Positions 8,776-16,966 of a DNA stretch of 55,537 bases are shown one piece after another. The stretch is from SIG480 sp045586595. Lineage in GTDB: Bacteria; Bacillota; Clostridia; Oscillospirales; JAAYXM01. Numbering within the stretch: the first letter of the stretch is position 1; the number at the start of each line of letters is the position of its first letter. A program made the translations under genes and the position numbers. The stretch covers positions 1 through 55,537 of the forward strand of contig JAZNAQ010000017.1 in the NCBI GenBank assembly GCA_045586595.1. Reading direction: 5' to 3'. Below the pieces are notes generated by a model. That model saw only the letters and a program-made list of their open reading frames with translations. It was not told the DNA's origin and did no database searches.

Positions 8776-10701
8776 TTAGTGTACAAATATGAACATGAAC
8801 ACTGTTATGACCGCCGCCGCAACAACAGCCCAGAGGGCATAGTCGTTGACAACACCGGAGTGCATGCCTTGAATGAACTTGAAATAACCCTTGAAGTCGT
8901 GTTTGAACCCCCAGAAGAGGTCAGAGCCCGCAACGTGCGAATGTGTGCTCTTTTCTCCGCCGAAGAACGTTGCATATTTGCCGTCATCCGAGTCATCTTC
9001 TGTCTTTGCAAGCACTCTGCCGCGTGTGTTCTCGCCGGTGAGTATTACTATGCAAACAGCAATGAGGACGATTGCAAAGAGAACAAGCCACAAAATCGGG
9101 TTCCAGAGGCTTATTGCCACAGGGTCTACGGCGATGTTTGAAACGCCTGCCGCTGCAGCCGTACCCTCGCCCATCATCTTGTCAATGTAGTTTGTTACAT
9201 TAAACGCAGCGTTTGCCGCAGGAGCGAGAAGGTATTTTGAAACTACGTTGTAGAATACGCCCGTGAGTACGCAGAGTGCAGACATAATCCACATCGGGAC
9301 GCGCATAGCGAGCGGAACTTCCTCGACCTTTTCAAGATTCTTCGGAAGCTGGCCGAAGAACACAGCCTGAGTTACCTTAATGAACGATGCAAGGGTCATA
9401 ACCGATACAACGAGCGCAACGATTGTGACAAATGCATATGCAAAGTTTCCGCTTTGTGCCGCCTTTTCGTATGTAGCCTGATAAATCATCCACTTTGAGG
9501 CAAAGCCATTAAACGGCGGAAGCCCCGAAATAGAGAATGCACCGATAAGAAAGCAAATCGTTGTCTTCGGCATTTTCTTTGAAAGACCGCCGAGCTTATC
9601 AAGGTCGGTCGTACCTGCCGCATACAGGACTGCGCCTGCTGTGAGGAACAAAAGCCCTTTAAACAACGTATGGTTCATAGCGTGGAAAAGACCTGCCTGA
9701 AGGCCAAGAACTGTGCCAAGGCTGATCGCCGTTATGACATAGCCTATCTGCGATATACTGTGGAACGCGAGCAGACGTTTAAAGTCATGCTGCGCAAGAG
9801 CCATTGTTACGCCGACAAACATCGTCACCGTGCCGAATGTTACAAGCAAAAGCTGGAGTGGAGCGAGGTCCATAGCTCTGAATATTACATAGACAAGCCT
9901 TATCATGCCGTAAACGCCGGCCTTGTTTACCATACCCGAGAACACCATGGATATGGATGTGGGCGCTGTCATGTATGCATCAGCCGCCGGGGCATGGAAC
10001 GGAACGATATATGACTTTACTCCAAAGCCCGCAAACATAAGCGCGAATGCGAGAATGGTTGTCGGAGTGAGTGAATTTGTGAGTGCCGCGGAGATTTGTG
10101 CCATGTTTAACGTGTGGCACTGTGCATATAGAAGTGCGATACCCGCAAGAGTCATAGACGAGCCGACAGAGCCGACTATGAGATACTTAAAACCTGCCTC
10201 AAGTGAGCCGAACTTGTTGTTGCGAAACGCTGTAAGCGCAACGGAGGCAAATGTCATAATCTCTATCATAACGAACATATTAAATATGTCGCCTGTCAAG
10301 ACAAGACCGAGAACCGAGCCGGAGAGCATAAGGAACAGCGTGTAGTAATGGCCGAGGTGATGGTCACGCGCCATGTACTTCATAGAATAAATTGCCGCAA
10401 GAAGAATTGTTGTTACTACAAGCAGCGCGAAGAACATATTGAGCGCATCAATCTCATAACCGATACCTATTGCATAACCGCTTACCGGTGCCCAGTTGCC
10501 CATCCAGTACGAGATAATCTCACCGTCTATGAGAACGGGCTTAACGAGAGTTGCAATGAGTGCAAATGCGCCTGCCGACGCGAGCAACACGATTGTGTTT
10601 CTTACATATTTGTTTTTTGCACCAAAAATTTCTACCAGGAAAGCGCAGAGGAACAGCCCCATAACTGCGATTACCGGAAAATGCTGTACATTAATCATCA
10701 T
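8776..10701 (-). CDS. mbhH: Antiporter-like ion-pumping subunit (MbhH/MrpD-like, with MbhI-like C-terminal extension)
   Basis: A 641-residue membrane protein of the NuoL/M/N-MrpD family. Family features include the Lys/Glu-bearing helices in VMIEIMTFASVALTAF and VKSYIVPFHAPAADAYMTAP, and LAFHSISQIGYV and FHAMNHTLFKGLLFL further on. Archaeal MbhH is about 510 residues. Here the last 120 residues add one more helix, an amphipathic stretch containing DLFWGFKHDFKGYF, and a final helix after SGVVNDYALW. That resembles the small MbhI subunit, for which no separate gene exists here, so I infer an H-I fusion. It overlaps mbhG by 1 base. Its role is to translocate Na+ or H+ driven by ferredoxin oxidation. 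Confidence 0.9.
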   Translation of the reverse strand: MMINVQHFPVIAVMGLFLCAFLVEIFGAKNKYVRNTIVLLASAGAFALIATLVKPVLIDGEIISYWMGNWAPVSGYAIGIGYEIDALNMFFALLVVTTILLAAIYSMKYMARDHHLGHYYTLFLMLSGSVLGLVLTGDIFNMFVMIEIMTFASVALTAFRNNKFGSLEAGFKYLIVGSVGSSMTLAGIALLYAQCHTLNMAQISAALTNSLTPTTILAFALMFAGFGVKSYIVPFHAPAADAYMTAPTSISMVFSGMVNKAGVYGMIRLVYVIFRAMDLAPLQLLLVTFGTVTMFVGVTMALAQHDFKRLLAFHSISQIGYVITAISLGTVLGLQAGLFHAMNHTLFKGLLFLTAGAVLYAAGTTDLDKLGGLSKKMPKTTICFLIGAFSISGLPPFNGFASKWMIYQATYEKAAQSGNFAYAFVTIVALVVSVMTLASFIKVTQAVFFGQLPKNLEKVEEVPLAMRVPMWIMSALCVLTGVFYNVVSKYLLAPAANAAFNVTNYIDKMMGEGTAAAAGVSNIAVDPVAISLWNPILWLVLFAIVLIAVCIVILTGENTRGRVLAKTEDDSDDGKYATFFGGEKSTHSHVAGSDLFWGFKHDFKGYFKFIQGMHSGVVNDYALWAVVAAAVITVFMFIFVH

Positions 10702-11060
10702 TATCCGCGAATCCTCCTTACTTCATCGGAGTTTATCGTCTTGTACTTACGGTAAATCATAATTACAAGAGCGAGAGCCATTGCGTCTACGCACGCGCCG
10801 ATGACGATTGAGGTAAGTGTGAGAGCCTGAGGAACAGGGTCAACAAAGAAATTGCTTGAAATGCCGTTCAAAAGGTCTGATATCGTGAATATCGGAGCTG
10901 TGCCACCGTCGTTAAAACCTACACTTACTATAAGAAGGTTTATACCGTAGTCGATGATGCCGAGACCGAGAACAACCTTGATAAGGTTTTTCTGTGTGCA
11001 GACCGCATACAGGCCGAGAACAAGAAGCAGGACTGCAACTACATAGTTTACTATAATCAT
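10701..11060 (-). CDS. mbhG: MrpC/NuoK-like membrane subunit (MbhG)
   Basis: 119 residues with three transmembrane helices, of the MnhC/NuoK type. The second helix reads GLGIIDYGINLLIVSVGF, and the third segment holds PQALTLTSIVIGACVDAMALAL, where PQALTLTxIVIG is the family hallmark. It stacks between MrpB- and MrpD-like subunits in the antiporter module. Start and stop overlap the flanking genes by one base each, indicating tight translational coupling. Confidence 0.92.
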   Translation of the reverse strand: MIIVNYVVAVLLLVLGLYAVCTQKNLIKVVLGLGIIDYGINLLIVSVGFNDGGTAPIFTISDLLNGISSNFFVDPVPQALTLTSIVIGACVDAMALALVIMIYRKYKTINSDEVRRIRG

Positions 11061-11536
11061 TACTCCTCATCCTCCTCTTCGTCGTCTGTATCGGGTGCAA
11101 GAAGGCCCATCATAAGGAGAAGGAGAAAACCAACGCCAGTGAGAACCTTAAAGCCTACCGAATAACCCATGAACGTTATTGTACCTGCGGAAATAAGGTC
11201 GCCTACCGCGCCGTTGTCAAAGAAGATGTTACGGCAGAAGTTTGCGCCTACAAAGAGACCGCAGAGACCAAAGATAACATAAAGAGTAGCACCAAGCGCC
11301 TCACTTACGCGAAGCACCTCTGTGTTAATCGCGTCTTTTGCGCCCTTATACCCGTAAGCGAGGTATAAAAGCAGTGCTGCAGAGGCGACCATAACGCCGC
11401 CCTGGAATCCGCCGCCGGGGGAGACCGTTCCGAAAAGGATGATGTAGATACCGAACACAACCGCGAACGGGAGCATCATATCCGCGCCGCACTTCATGAT
11501 TACGTTCTTTTCGGTTATACCGTTTCTGAATTTCAT
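11060..11536 (-). CDS. mbhF: MrpB-like membrane subunit (MbhF)
   Basis: 158 residues with four predicted helices. The hallmark GTVSPGGGFQGGVMVASAALLLYL (split here as GTVSPGGGFQ and GGVMVASAAL) is that of MnhB/MrpB. The acidic C-terminal tail (DTDDEEEDEE) is cytoplasmic by inference. It is part of the Mrp-type antiporter section of the hydrogenase operon and abuts mbhE. Confidence 0.92.
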   Translation of the reverse strand: MKFRNGITEKNVIMKCGADMMLPFAVVFGIYIILFGTVSPGGGFQGGVMVASAALLLYLAYGYKGAKDAINTEVLRVSEALGATLYVIFGLCGLFVGANFCRNIFFDNGAVGDLISAGTITFMGYSVGFKVLTGVGFLLLLMMGLLAPDTDDEEEDEE

Positions 11537-11893
11537 TTACTCATCCTCCTTCTTGCTTTTCTTAGACTTTGAGAGGATGACATACGCGCCTGCAATCGCG
11601 GTGAGAAGTATAAATGACTCACCGAGTGTATCATAGCCGCGGAAGTCAAAAACCACTGCTGCGACATTGTTTGCAGCCATTGTTTTCTCAAGATTCTGCT
11701 TTACTATTATGTCGGAAACGCCATCGGGGTTAGACACATCATATTCTGTCGGGTTGTTATAAAGGTCAACAACATTCACATCTGACCCGTCATATGTCTT
11801 GGGGATATTCATATAGGCATATACCACGGAGTAAAGGCCTGCTATGAGGATGATTGCGAGAGATGCAATCGCAACTATTTTCTTTGCTTTCAT
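11537..11893 (-). CDS. mbhE: MbhE-like hydrogenase membrane subunit
   Basis: 118 residues: an N-terminal membrane helix (about 6-28), an extracytoplasmic region of about 60 residues, then FDFRGYDTLGESFILLTAIAGAY, which matches the MbhE/MrpB N-terminal motif FDxRGxDTLGE (here FDFRGYDTLGE). The motif Glu is in the membrane and is thought to take part in ion transfer in Mbh/Mrp complexes. Its start overlaps the upstream mbhD by 4 bases. Confidence 0.88.
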   Translation of the reverse strand: MKAKKIVAIASLAIILIAGLYSVVYAYMNIPKTYDGSDVNVVDLYNNPTEYDVSNPDGVSDIIVKQNLEKTMAANNVAAVVFDFRGYDTLGESFILLTAIAGAYVILSKSKKSKKEDE

Positions 11894-12153
11894 TTCTCTT
11901 CATCCCCCTTGCCTGTTGTTTTCTTAACGGCGATAACGAATATTGTTGTCGCAAGAACTGCGCCGACAGCCGCTTCTGCAATCGCAACGTCCGGTGCGTG
12001 GAGAAGAATAAACTCAAGGGCCATGAACGCGCCTGTAACACCAAGTGCGATAACGGACGAGAGAATCTTCTTTGAGAACACCGCAAATGCCGCGGAGACA
12101 AGAACACCTATCATTACAAGTGTGTTGAGAATAAATACCAAATCAATCTGCAT
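11890..12153 (-). CDS. mbhD: MbhD/DUF4040-like membrane subunit
   Basis: 87 residues with three helices, including SVIALGVTGAFMALEFILLHAPDVAIAEAAVG (segments SVIALGVTGAFMALEF and APDVAIAEAAVG). APDVAxxEAxVG is the DUF4040/MrpA-C-terminal motif with the conserved membrane Asp and Glu. I place the start at 12153 because 'ggagg' lies 9 bases upstream. A longer frame from 12180 adds nine unlikely residues and would overlap mbhC more. Confidence 0.88.
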   Translation of the reverse strand: MQIDLVFILNTLVMIGVLVSAAFAVFSKKILSSVIALGVTGAFMALEFILLHAPDVAIAEAAVGAVLATTIFVIAVKKTTGKGDEEK

Positions 12154-12493
12154 TTTCCAAATCCTCCCCATACTTGTCACATGTCATTTCTTTTTCAGGG
12201 CGTACACCCTTTTTGTATGCCGCCTTTGCGATAGCATGGCCCGCGATCGGGTTTGTTATTATGTAGAACACACCCATGACAACAAGCTTTACGGCCACCG
12301 CCCAGTCGGGAGTTTCAAATACAAAAATCGAATAGAGCACGCCTCCGAGAATTACGCCGAGAACGCCGAAGGTCGAGATGTTTGTGCTCGACTGCATACG
12401 GCAGAACGAATCCGGCATTCTGAGCATACCCACAACGCCTGCGAGGGCGAAAAGGACGCTTAAACCCACGAGAACATATATTGCATAAATCAT
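12143..12493 (-). CDS. mbhC: MrpG-like subunit (MbhC)
   Basis: 116 residues with three helices. GMLRMPDSFCRMQSSTNIST is the MnhG/PhaG signature (RLPDxxxRxHAxT-like), followed by VLGVILGGVLYSIF. It is a small structural part of the Mrp antiporter module. It overlaps mbhB by 4 bases and runs slightly into mbhD. Confidence 0.9.
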   Translation of the reverse strand: MIYAIYVLVGLSVLFALAGVVGMLRMPDSFCRMQSSTNISTFGVLGVILGGVLYSIFVFETPDWAVAVKLVVMGVFYIITNPIAGHAIAKAAYKKGVRPEKEMTCDKYGEDLENAD

Positions 12494-12768
12494 AATCTGC
12501 CCTCCAAGTAACGCGAAACCATAACGGAGCCGATAAAGCCGAGAACCGCCGTGACCATCGCAATGTCAAGATAAATGCTTCTGCCGCTCGAAAGTGCGAA
12601 GAGGATAAGCGCCATATCAGAGAGGATGTCGATGCTGTCTGCGCTTATTGCGCGGTCAACAACGCTCGGACCCTTGACAAGACGGTAGCAGAGGCAAAGT
12701 GCGAGAACAACAAAGCAAATTGCAAAAAATACGAGTACGTCCATTATTCCCAAATCCTCCTTATCCAT
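12490..12768 (-). CDS. mbhB: MrpF-like subunit (MbhB)
   Basis: 92 residues with three helices. The MnhF/PhaF pattern is clear: YRLVKGPSVVDRAISADSI (about 26-44) followed by a helix and YLDIAMVTAVLGFIGSVMVSRYLE. The Asp residues in DRAISADS are conserved in the family. It belongs to the ion-translocating module and overlaps both mbhA (25 bases) and mbhC (4 bases). Confidence 0.9.
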   Translation of the reverse strand: MDKEDLGIMDVLVFFAICFVVLALCLCYRLVKGPSVVDRAISADSIDILSDMALILFALSSGRSIYLDIAMVTAVLGFIGSVMVSRYLEGRL

Positions 12769-13289
12769 TTCTCCATTGTGCCCTTTATCGAGTCGCCGGC
12801 TTCCTTTATGTCAGAGGTCGCAACGTCAATCCAGTGAATGTAATAATATGTCTTTTCGCCCTCTTCGGCAATATCCATGGTAATGGTACCGGGAGTAAGA
12901 GTTATAGAATTTGCAAGCATTGACTGTGCATATTCGCTCTTAAGGTCAGTCTCAACCTTTACGATGCCGGGGTTTACGTTGAGCTTCGGGCTCAGTGCAC
13001 GCTTTGCAACGTCTATGTTCGCCTTTGTGAGCTCCCACATGAAAATTATCAGGCAGTAGAAAAGCATGATAATAAATCTCACAGGATTAAAGAGGTAAAA
13101 AGCCTTAGAGTGAATAAAGAAACGTGCGGTAAAAAGGGCGGTGAGAACGCTTACGATGATGCCCGCAACAAGAACCTGTGCGGATGCTCCGCCCGTGAAA
13201 ATTGAAACGATTTGTCCCGTTACCAACAGCCAGAAGATATAGCAAACAATGGCTGTTGACAAAAACTCTGAAAATTTTGTCTTTTTCAA
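12744..13289 (-). CDS. mbhA: MrpE-like subunit (MbhA)
   Basis: About 181 residues. Two to three N-terminal helices are followed by a soluble domain with VKVETDLKSEYAQSMLANSI and TLTPGTITMDI, the MnhE/MrpE hallmarks (NSITLTPGT). I chose the TTG at 13289 because 'ggaggtg' sits 6 bases before it and this start lies just past the stop of hypB (13304). A start at 13343 would overlap hypB by 40 bases. It is the first gene of the Mrp module and follows the maturation genes hypA and hypB. Confidence 0.86.
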   Translation of the reverse strand: MKKTKFSEFLSTAIVCYIFWLLVTGQIVSIFTGGASAQVLVAGIIVSVLTALFTARFFIHSKAFYLFNPVRFIIMLFYCLIIFMWELTKANIDVAKRALSPKLNVNPGIVKVETDLKSEYAQSMLANSITLTPGTITMDIAEEGEKTYYYIHWIDVATSDIKEAGDSIKGTMEKWIRRIWE

Positions 13290-13303
13290 GGGAACACCTC
13301 CAA

Positions 13304-13963
13304 CTAAAACTTGATTTTCGCGGCTATCATATCCGATAACCACGCGACAAAGTCCGCCGCACCCTCACCGGTTTTGGTGGAGACTCGGAAAACCTTTGCC
13401 TTGCCGTTTAAATCCAGAACATTCTGTTCGACGCGAGCATCGTCAAACTCAAAGTACGGAATCATATCGTACTTATTCATAACAAGAGCGTCGGTCGTCG
13501 CAAACATGAGTGGATACTTCTCAACCTTGTCGTCCCCCTCAGGAACACTGAGGATAGCTACGCGCATATCCTCACCTATGTTAAACTCCGCCGGGCAGAC
13601 GAGGTTTCCTATATTCTCAACAAAGAGAACATCTATATTATCTAAATCAAAGAAGCCGAGCATATGCTGAATAGACATCGCCTCAATGTGGCACGCGCCG
13701 TCTGTCTGAAGCTGAACAACGGGTATACCCATCTTGTCAATCTTGTCCGCATCAATCTTCCCCGCTATGTCACCTTCGATAACACCTATCCGGTATGTGC
13801 CGCGCAGGCGGTTAATAATGTCGGTTATGAGGCTGGTCTTCCCTGCGCCGGGCGAGCCCATCACGTTTACCAGGCAGACCTTCTTCTCAGCAAGAAGGTT
13901 TTTGATCTGGGCGCTCACGTCCTCATTCCATTCAAGAATCTGCTTTACAATTTTTATTTCCAA
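13304..13963 (-). CDS. hypB: Hydrogenase nickel insertion GTPase HypB
   Basis: 219 residues. SIMIBI-class GTPase that drives nickel delivery to the hydrogenase large subunit together with HypA. Walker A is GSPGAGKTSL (about 36-45). The metal site at the dimer interface is DGACHIEA (Cys-His conserved). VFVENIGNLVCPAEFNIGED and the NKYD guanine-recognition motif (TDALVMNKYD) are present. There is no N-terminal His-rich nickel-storage stretch. The gene lies between hypA and mbhA inside the structural operon, so the enzyme and its nickel chaperones are made together. Confidence 0.95.
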   Translation of the reverse strand: MEIKIVKQILEWNEDVSAQIKNLLAEKKVCLVNVMGSPGAGKTSLITDIINRLRGTYRIGVIEGDIAGKIDADKIDKMGIPVVQLQTDGACHIEAMSIQHMLGFFDLDNIDVLFVENIGNLVCPAEFNIGEDMRVAILSVPEGDDKVEKYPLMFATTDALVMNKYDMIPYFEFDDARVEQNVLDLNGKAKVFRVSTKTGEGAADFVAWLSDMIAAKIKF

Positions 13964-13965
13964 TA

Positions 13966-14307
13966 CTATTCTACCTCCAGGCTGTCCACATAATATTCAC
14001 GGCCTGATTTGAGCTTTATCTCGGCACTGCCGCATTTCGGGCAGTGAATCTTGCGTTTGGGAATCTCACCGTCATAGCCGCAATCCCTGCAAAATATGGT
14101 AATCGGGATTTTCTCAACACAAAGACGTGCACCCTCAGCAATGGTGCCACGGCTTGCAATATTGAAATATTCCTGAATACATTCGGGAAGCACCCCAGAC
14201 AGCTCGCCTATTTTAAGGCGAATTTCAAGAATTTTCTTTGCGCCGTGACGTTCTGCCTCGGGAACAGCCGCCTCAATAATGCCCTCTGTAATCGCAAGCT
14301 CGTGCAT
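13966..14307 (-). CDS. hypA: Hydrogenase nickel chaperone HypA
   Basis: 113 residues. The N-terminal MHE (Met1-His2-Glu3) is the nickel ligand set of HypA. The zinc site is made of two CxxC pairs, CRDCG and CPKCG, about residues 73-93. Length is standard. It is embedded between mbhL and hypB with gaps of only 2-4 bases. Confidence 0.95.
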   Translation of the reverse strand: MHELAITEGIIEAAVPEAERHGAKKILEIRLKIGELSGVLPECIQEYFNIASRGTIAEGARLCVEKIPITIFCRDCGYDGEIPKRKIHCPKCGSAEIKLKSGREYYVDSLEVE

Positions 14308-14311
14308 AGCC

Positions 14312-15394
14312 TTATCTGTCCATACAGCTAAAGCACGGGTCGATGCTCGCTACGATAAGGCCCGCATCCGCAACCGAGTTGTTTCTGAGCATGGTCGGGA
14401 TTGTCGGAGCTGTCTTAAATGTAGGTACATGAATACTTACGCGCTTATTAAACTCGCTGCCGTCCGTTACGACCTTATAGCAGAGCTGGCCGCGCGGAGC
14501 TTCATGACGTACCATATATTCGCCTGCCGGGATTTTCGGAATCTTTGTGCCGAGGTTAATCGGGCCGGTCGGGAGCATTTCAAGTGCCTGACGGATAATC
14601 TTTATGCTCTCAAAGTTTTCGAGAACGCGGATAACAACACGCGAGAAAACGTCGCAGGTGTGATAAACCGCCTTATCAAACTCAAAATCCTCATAGCAAC
14701 AGTACGGCGCATCCTTACGGACGTCAATCGCAACATTTGACGCTCTTGCGTGCGGACCTACAGCGCCGATGCGGATGGAGTCTTCTGTTGTGAGCACTCC
14801 TACACCCTGTGTTCTGAGCGCAACCGTCTTGTCCGAAAGGAGAATATCGCGAAGGCGAATCATTGACTTTTCAACCTTGTCGAGCATTTCAAGTATCTTG
14901 CGGCGCTTGTCATCGTCAATATCGCGGCGTGAGCCACCGATTGTTACCATGCCGTAGTTTACACGGTTGCCCGAAATTTCCTCAAGCATATCCATGATAA
15001 CTTCGCGCTCATTCCATGTGTGCATAAACAGGCTGTCGTGACCGACCAGGTGAAGCGCAATGCCGAGCCAGAGGAAGTGCGAATGAAGCCTCTCAAGCTC
15101 GTTCATGATAACACGAATGTACTGGCCGCGCTTAGGCACGTTCATACCCGCAATGTTCTCAAGCGCCATGGCATAGCCGAGTGCGTGTGAGTGAGAGCAG
15201 ATACCGCAGACGCGCTCAACTAAAACGATAGTCTGTATAAAGTTTTTCTGCTGTGCAAGCTTCTCGATGCCTCTGTGGTTGTAGCCTATAAACACCTCGG
15301 CATCTGTAATGAGCTCTCCGTCCGTATAGAGTTTTGCGTGTACCGGCTCTTCAAGCGCCGGATGGTACGGTCCGATAGGAACAATATAGCTCAT
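14312..15394 (-). CDS. mbhL: [NiFe] hydrogenase large (catalytic) subunit, group 4 (MbhL/NuoD-like)
   Basis: 360 residues. The NiFe site ligands are C63 and C66 in RVCGICSHSH (61-70) and C354 and C357 in DPCFSCMDR (352-360). The protein ends exactly at that DPCxxCxxR motif: there is no C-terminal peptide to be removed, so no HycI-type endopeptidase is needed, and none is encoded nearby. The sequence resembles complex I NuoD and Ech/Mbh large subunits, including MNELERLHSHFLWLGIALH. The enzyme should evolve H2 from reduced ferredoxin. It is the second gene of the structural operon, 3 bases after mbhK. Confidence 0.95.
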   Translation of the reverse strand: MSYIVPIGPYHPALEEPVHAKLYTDGELITDAEVFIGYNHRGIEKLAQQKNFIQTIVLVERVCGICSHSHALGYAMALENIAGMNVPKRGQYIRVIMNELERLHSHFLWLGIALHLVGHDSLFMHTWNEREVIMDMLEEISGNRVNYGMVTIGGSRRDIDDDKRRKILEMLDKVEKSMIRLRDILLSDKTVALRTQGVGVLTTEDSIRIGAVGPHARASNVAIDVRKDAPYCCYEDFEFDKAVYHTCDVFSRVVIRVLENFESIKIIRQALEMLPTGPINLGTKIPKIPAGEYMVRHEAPRGQLCYKVVTDGSEFNKRVSIHVPTFKTAPTIPTMLRNNSVADAGLIVASIDPCFSCMDR

Positions 15395-15397
15395 GTG

Positions 15398-15790
15398 TTA
15401 CTCCCCTTTCTTTCCATGTGCGCGGTCTATAAGCTCATCCATAGGCGTAACTATAATCTGGCCCTGACCGTCGAGCATATTATCGGGCATGAAAAGACGC
15501 TTTGAGGTATCGAGCCCCTCAAAAGTAATCTCCATAAGCTCACAAAGCTCACGCTCTGCCCATTCAGCACCAAGGTCATAAATAGAAGATATTGAGGGCA
15601 AAACGCTCTCTCCGTCAACCGTATATGACTCAATGCCGCTACCCACCTCGTATTCGTACGAAACATTCGGCTTGCCCTCATCATTGATAAAGCCATGAAT
15701 CATAGCAAGCGCTATGCCCTCAGCTCTCATCTTCTCGGCAACTGGAACTATCTCGTCCTTGGTGATTTCAATTTTCTTATATTCCTGCAT
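15398..15790 (-). CDS. mbhK: Hydrogenase subunit of the NuoC type (MbhK)
   Basis: 130 residues, low hydrophobicity. It matches the 30-kDa (NuoC) subunit pattern in short form: a small alpha/beta region with SYEYEVG followed by SISSIYDLGAEWAERELCELMEI, where the SIYxxAxWxERExxD-like block is the family mark, and RLFMPD near the C-terminus. It is the first gene of the structural operon, with 'ggtgagg' before the ATG and a promoter at 15840-15868. NuoC-type proteins brace the large and small subunits. Confidence 0.88.
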   Translation of the reverse strand: MQEYKKIEITKDEIVPVAEKMRAEGIALAMIHGFINDEGKPNVSYEYEVGSGIESYTVDGESVLPSISSIYDLGAEWAERELCELMEITFEGLDTSKRLFMPDNMLDGQGQIIVTPMDELIDRAHGKKGE

Positions 15791-15839
15791 TTCTCCACCT
15801 CACCATATAGTTAAGTAGTTTTATTTTTTTGCACCTTTT

Positions 15840-15868
15840 AGTATAGCACAATATCCCGCTCTTGAAAA
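15840..15868 (-). promoter_or_regulatory. Probable promoter of the Mbh structural operon
   Basis: Minus-strand TTTTCA (15868-15863), 17-base spacer, TATACT (15845-15840), about 50 bases upstream of mbhK in the 160-base gap after hypE. The -35 box matches 4 of 6 positions. The structural operon can therefore be transcribed apart from the hyp genes. Confidence 0.6.
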
Positions 15869-15950
15869 CCCCAAAAAACGAAATTATCATGCAAAATATG
15901 CGTTTAAATTGTTTACTTTTTCACATTTCGACGCGGCAAGTATTACTTTT

Positions 15951-16949
15951 TTAGCATATCCTCGGAAGGTGGGCTCCGGTAAGCTTTGATACTATCCGCG
16001 AGCCGAATTCTCCGCGCAAAACAACCTTGCCCGCGCGCACCTCGGAAACCTCTCCGATTATCTTAGCAGCTCTGCCCTCCTCAGTATCGCGCATAATTTT
16101 AAGCGCGCCTTCCGCACACTCCGGCGCAACAACTGCCAAAAGCTTTCCTTCGCATGCGCAGTAAAGCGGGTCGAGCCCCAGTATATCACACACTCCGGAA
16201 ACGGACGGCATAACCGGAATATCCTCCTCCGTAAGCTCTATCGAGAGTTCTGTGCCCTCCACAAACTCACAAAGAGTTGTCGCCACCCCACCTCGGGTCG
16301 GGTCACGAAGAACGCGAAGCCCAGCACCGAGAGAATAAAGCCTCTCGCAAAGCTTATTCAATGGCGCACAATCGGACATAATTTCGCCCTCTGCAAGATT
16401 TTTGTTTCTCGCAAGCATTATTGCCGCGCCGTGGTCACCGGCAGTGCCCGACAAAAGCACCTTATCACCGGGGCGTATGTTCTTCGGCGAAAGATTTTCA
16501 TGTCTTAAAAATCCTATGCCGGCAGTGTTGATATATATTCCGTCACCGCGCCCCTTTTCAACAACTTTTGTGTCGCCCGTAACTACCGTCACACCTGCAC
16601 GCTCGGCAGTTTTTGCGATTGAATCCGTTATCTTCTCCAAATCTGAAACAGCAAAACCCTCTTCTATTATAAATGAAAGGCTTAAGTACTTCGGCTGTCC
16701 ACCGGAGACTGCAACATCGTTTACCGTACCGCAAACACAAAGCTACCCTATATCTCCCACCGGGAAGAATACGGGAGAGACAACAAAGCTATCCGTCGAG
16801 AAGACAAGCCTTTCATCCCCTTTCAGAACAGCGCCGTCGCCGAGAGCTGCAAGTGCGTCGTTTTTAAGCTTTTTTACTATTAAATTTTCTATCAGCTCAG
16901 AGGTCTTTTTCCCCCCGCTGCCATAATCCAATGTTATTATCTCGTCCAA
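15951..16949 (-). pseudogene. hypE: hypE interrupted by an in-frame amber (TAG) codon
   Basis: HypE dehydrates the carbamoyl group delivered by HypF to give the cyanide ligands of the NiFe site. Codons 1-68 (TTG start at 16949 with 'ggagg' upstream) encode a normal N-terminus ending in FFPVGDIG. Codon 69 is TAG (16745-16743). The same frame then continues without any gap as LCVCGTVNDVAVSGG and so on to the canonical C-terminus PRIC, whose last Cys carries the thiocarboxamide/thiocyanate. The full frame of 332 codons is the normal HypE length. Homologues have Lys at the amber position (GDIGKLAVCGT), so one base change (AAG to TAG) explains it. TAG is used as a true stop elsewhere here (22509-22511, 27748-27750). 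The result could be a recent inactivation, a sequencing error, or amber readthrough. Confidence 0.85.
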
Positions 16950-16966
16950 AAGTTATTCCTCCGAAT

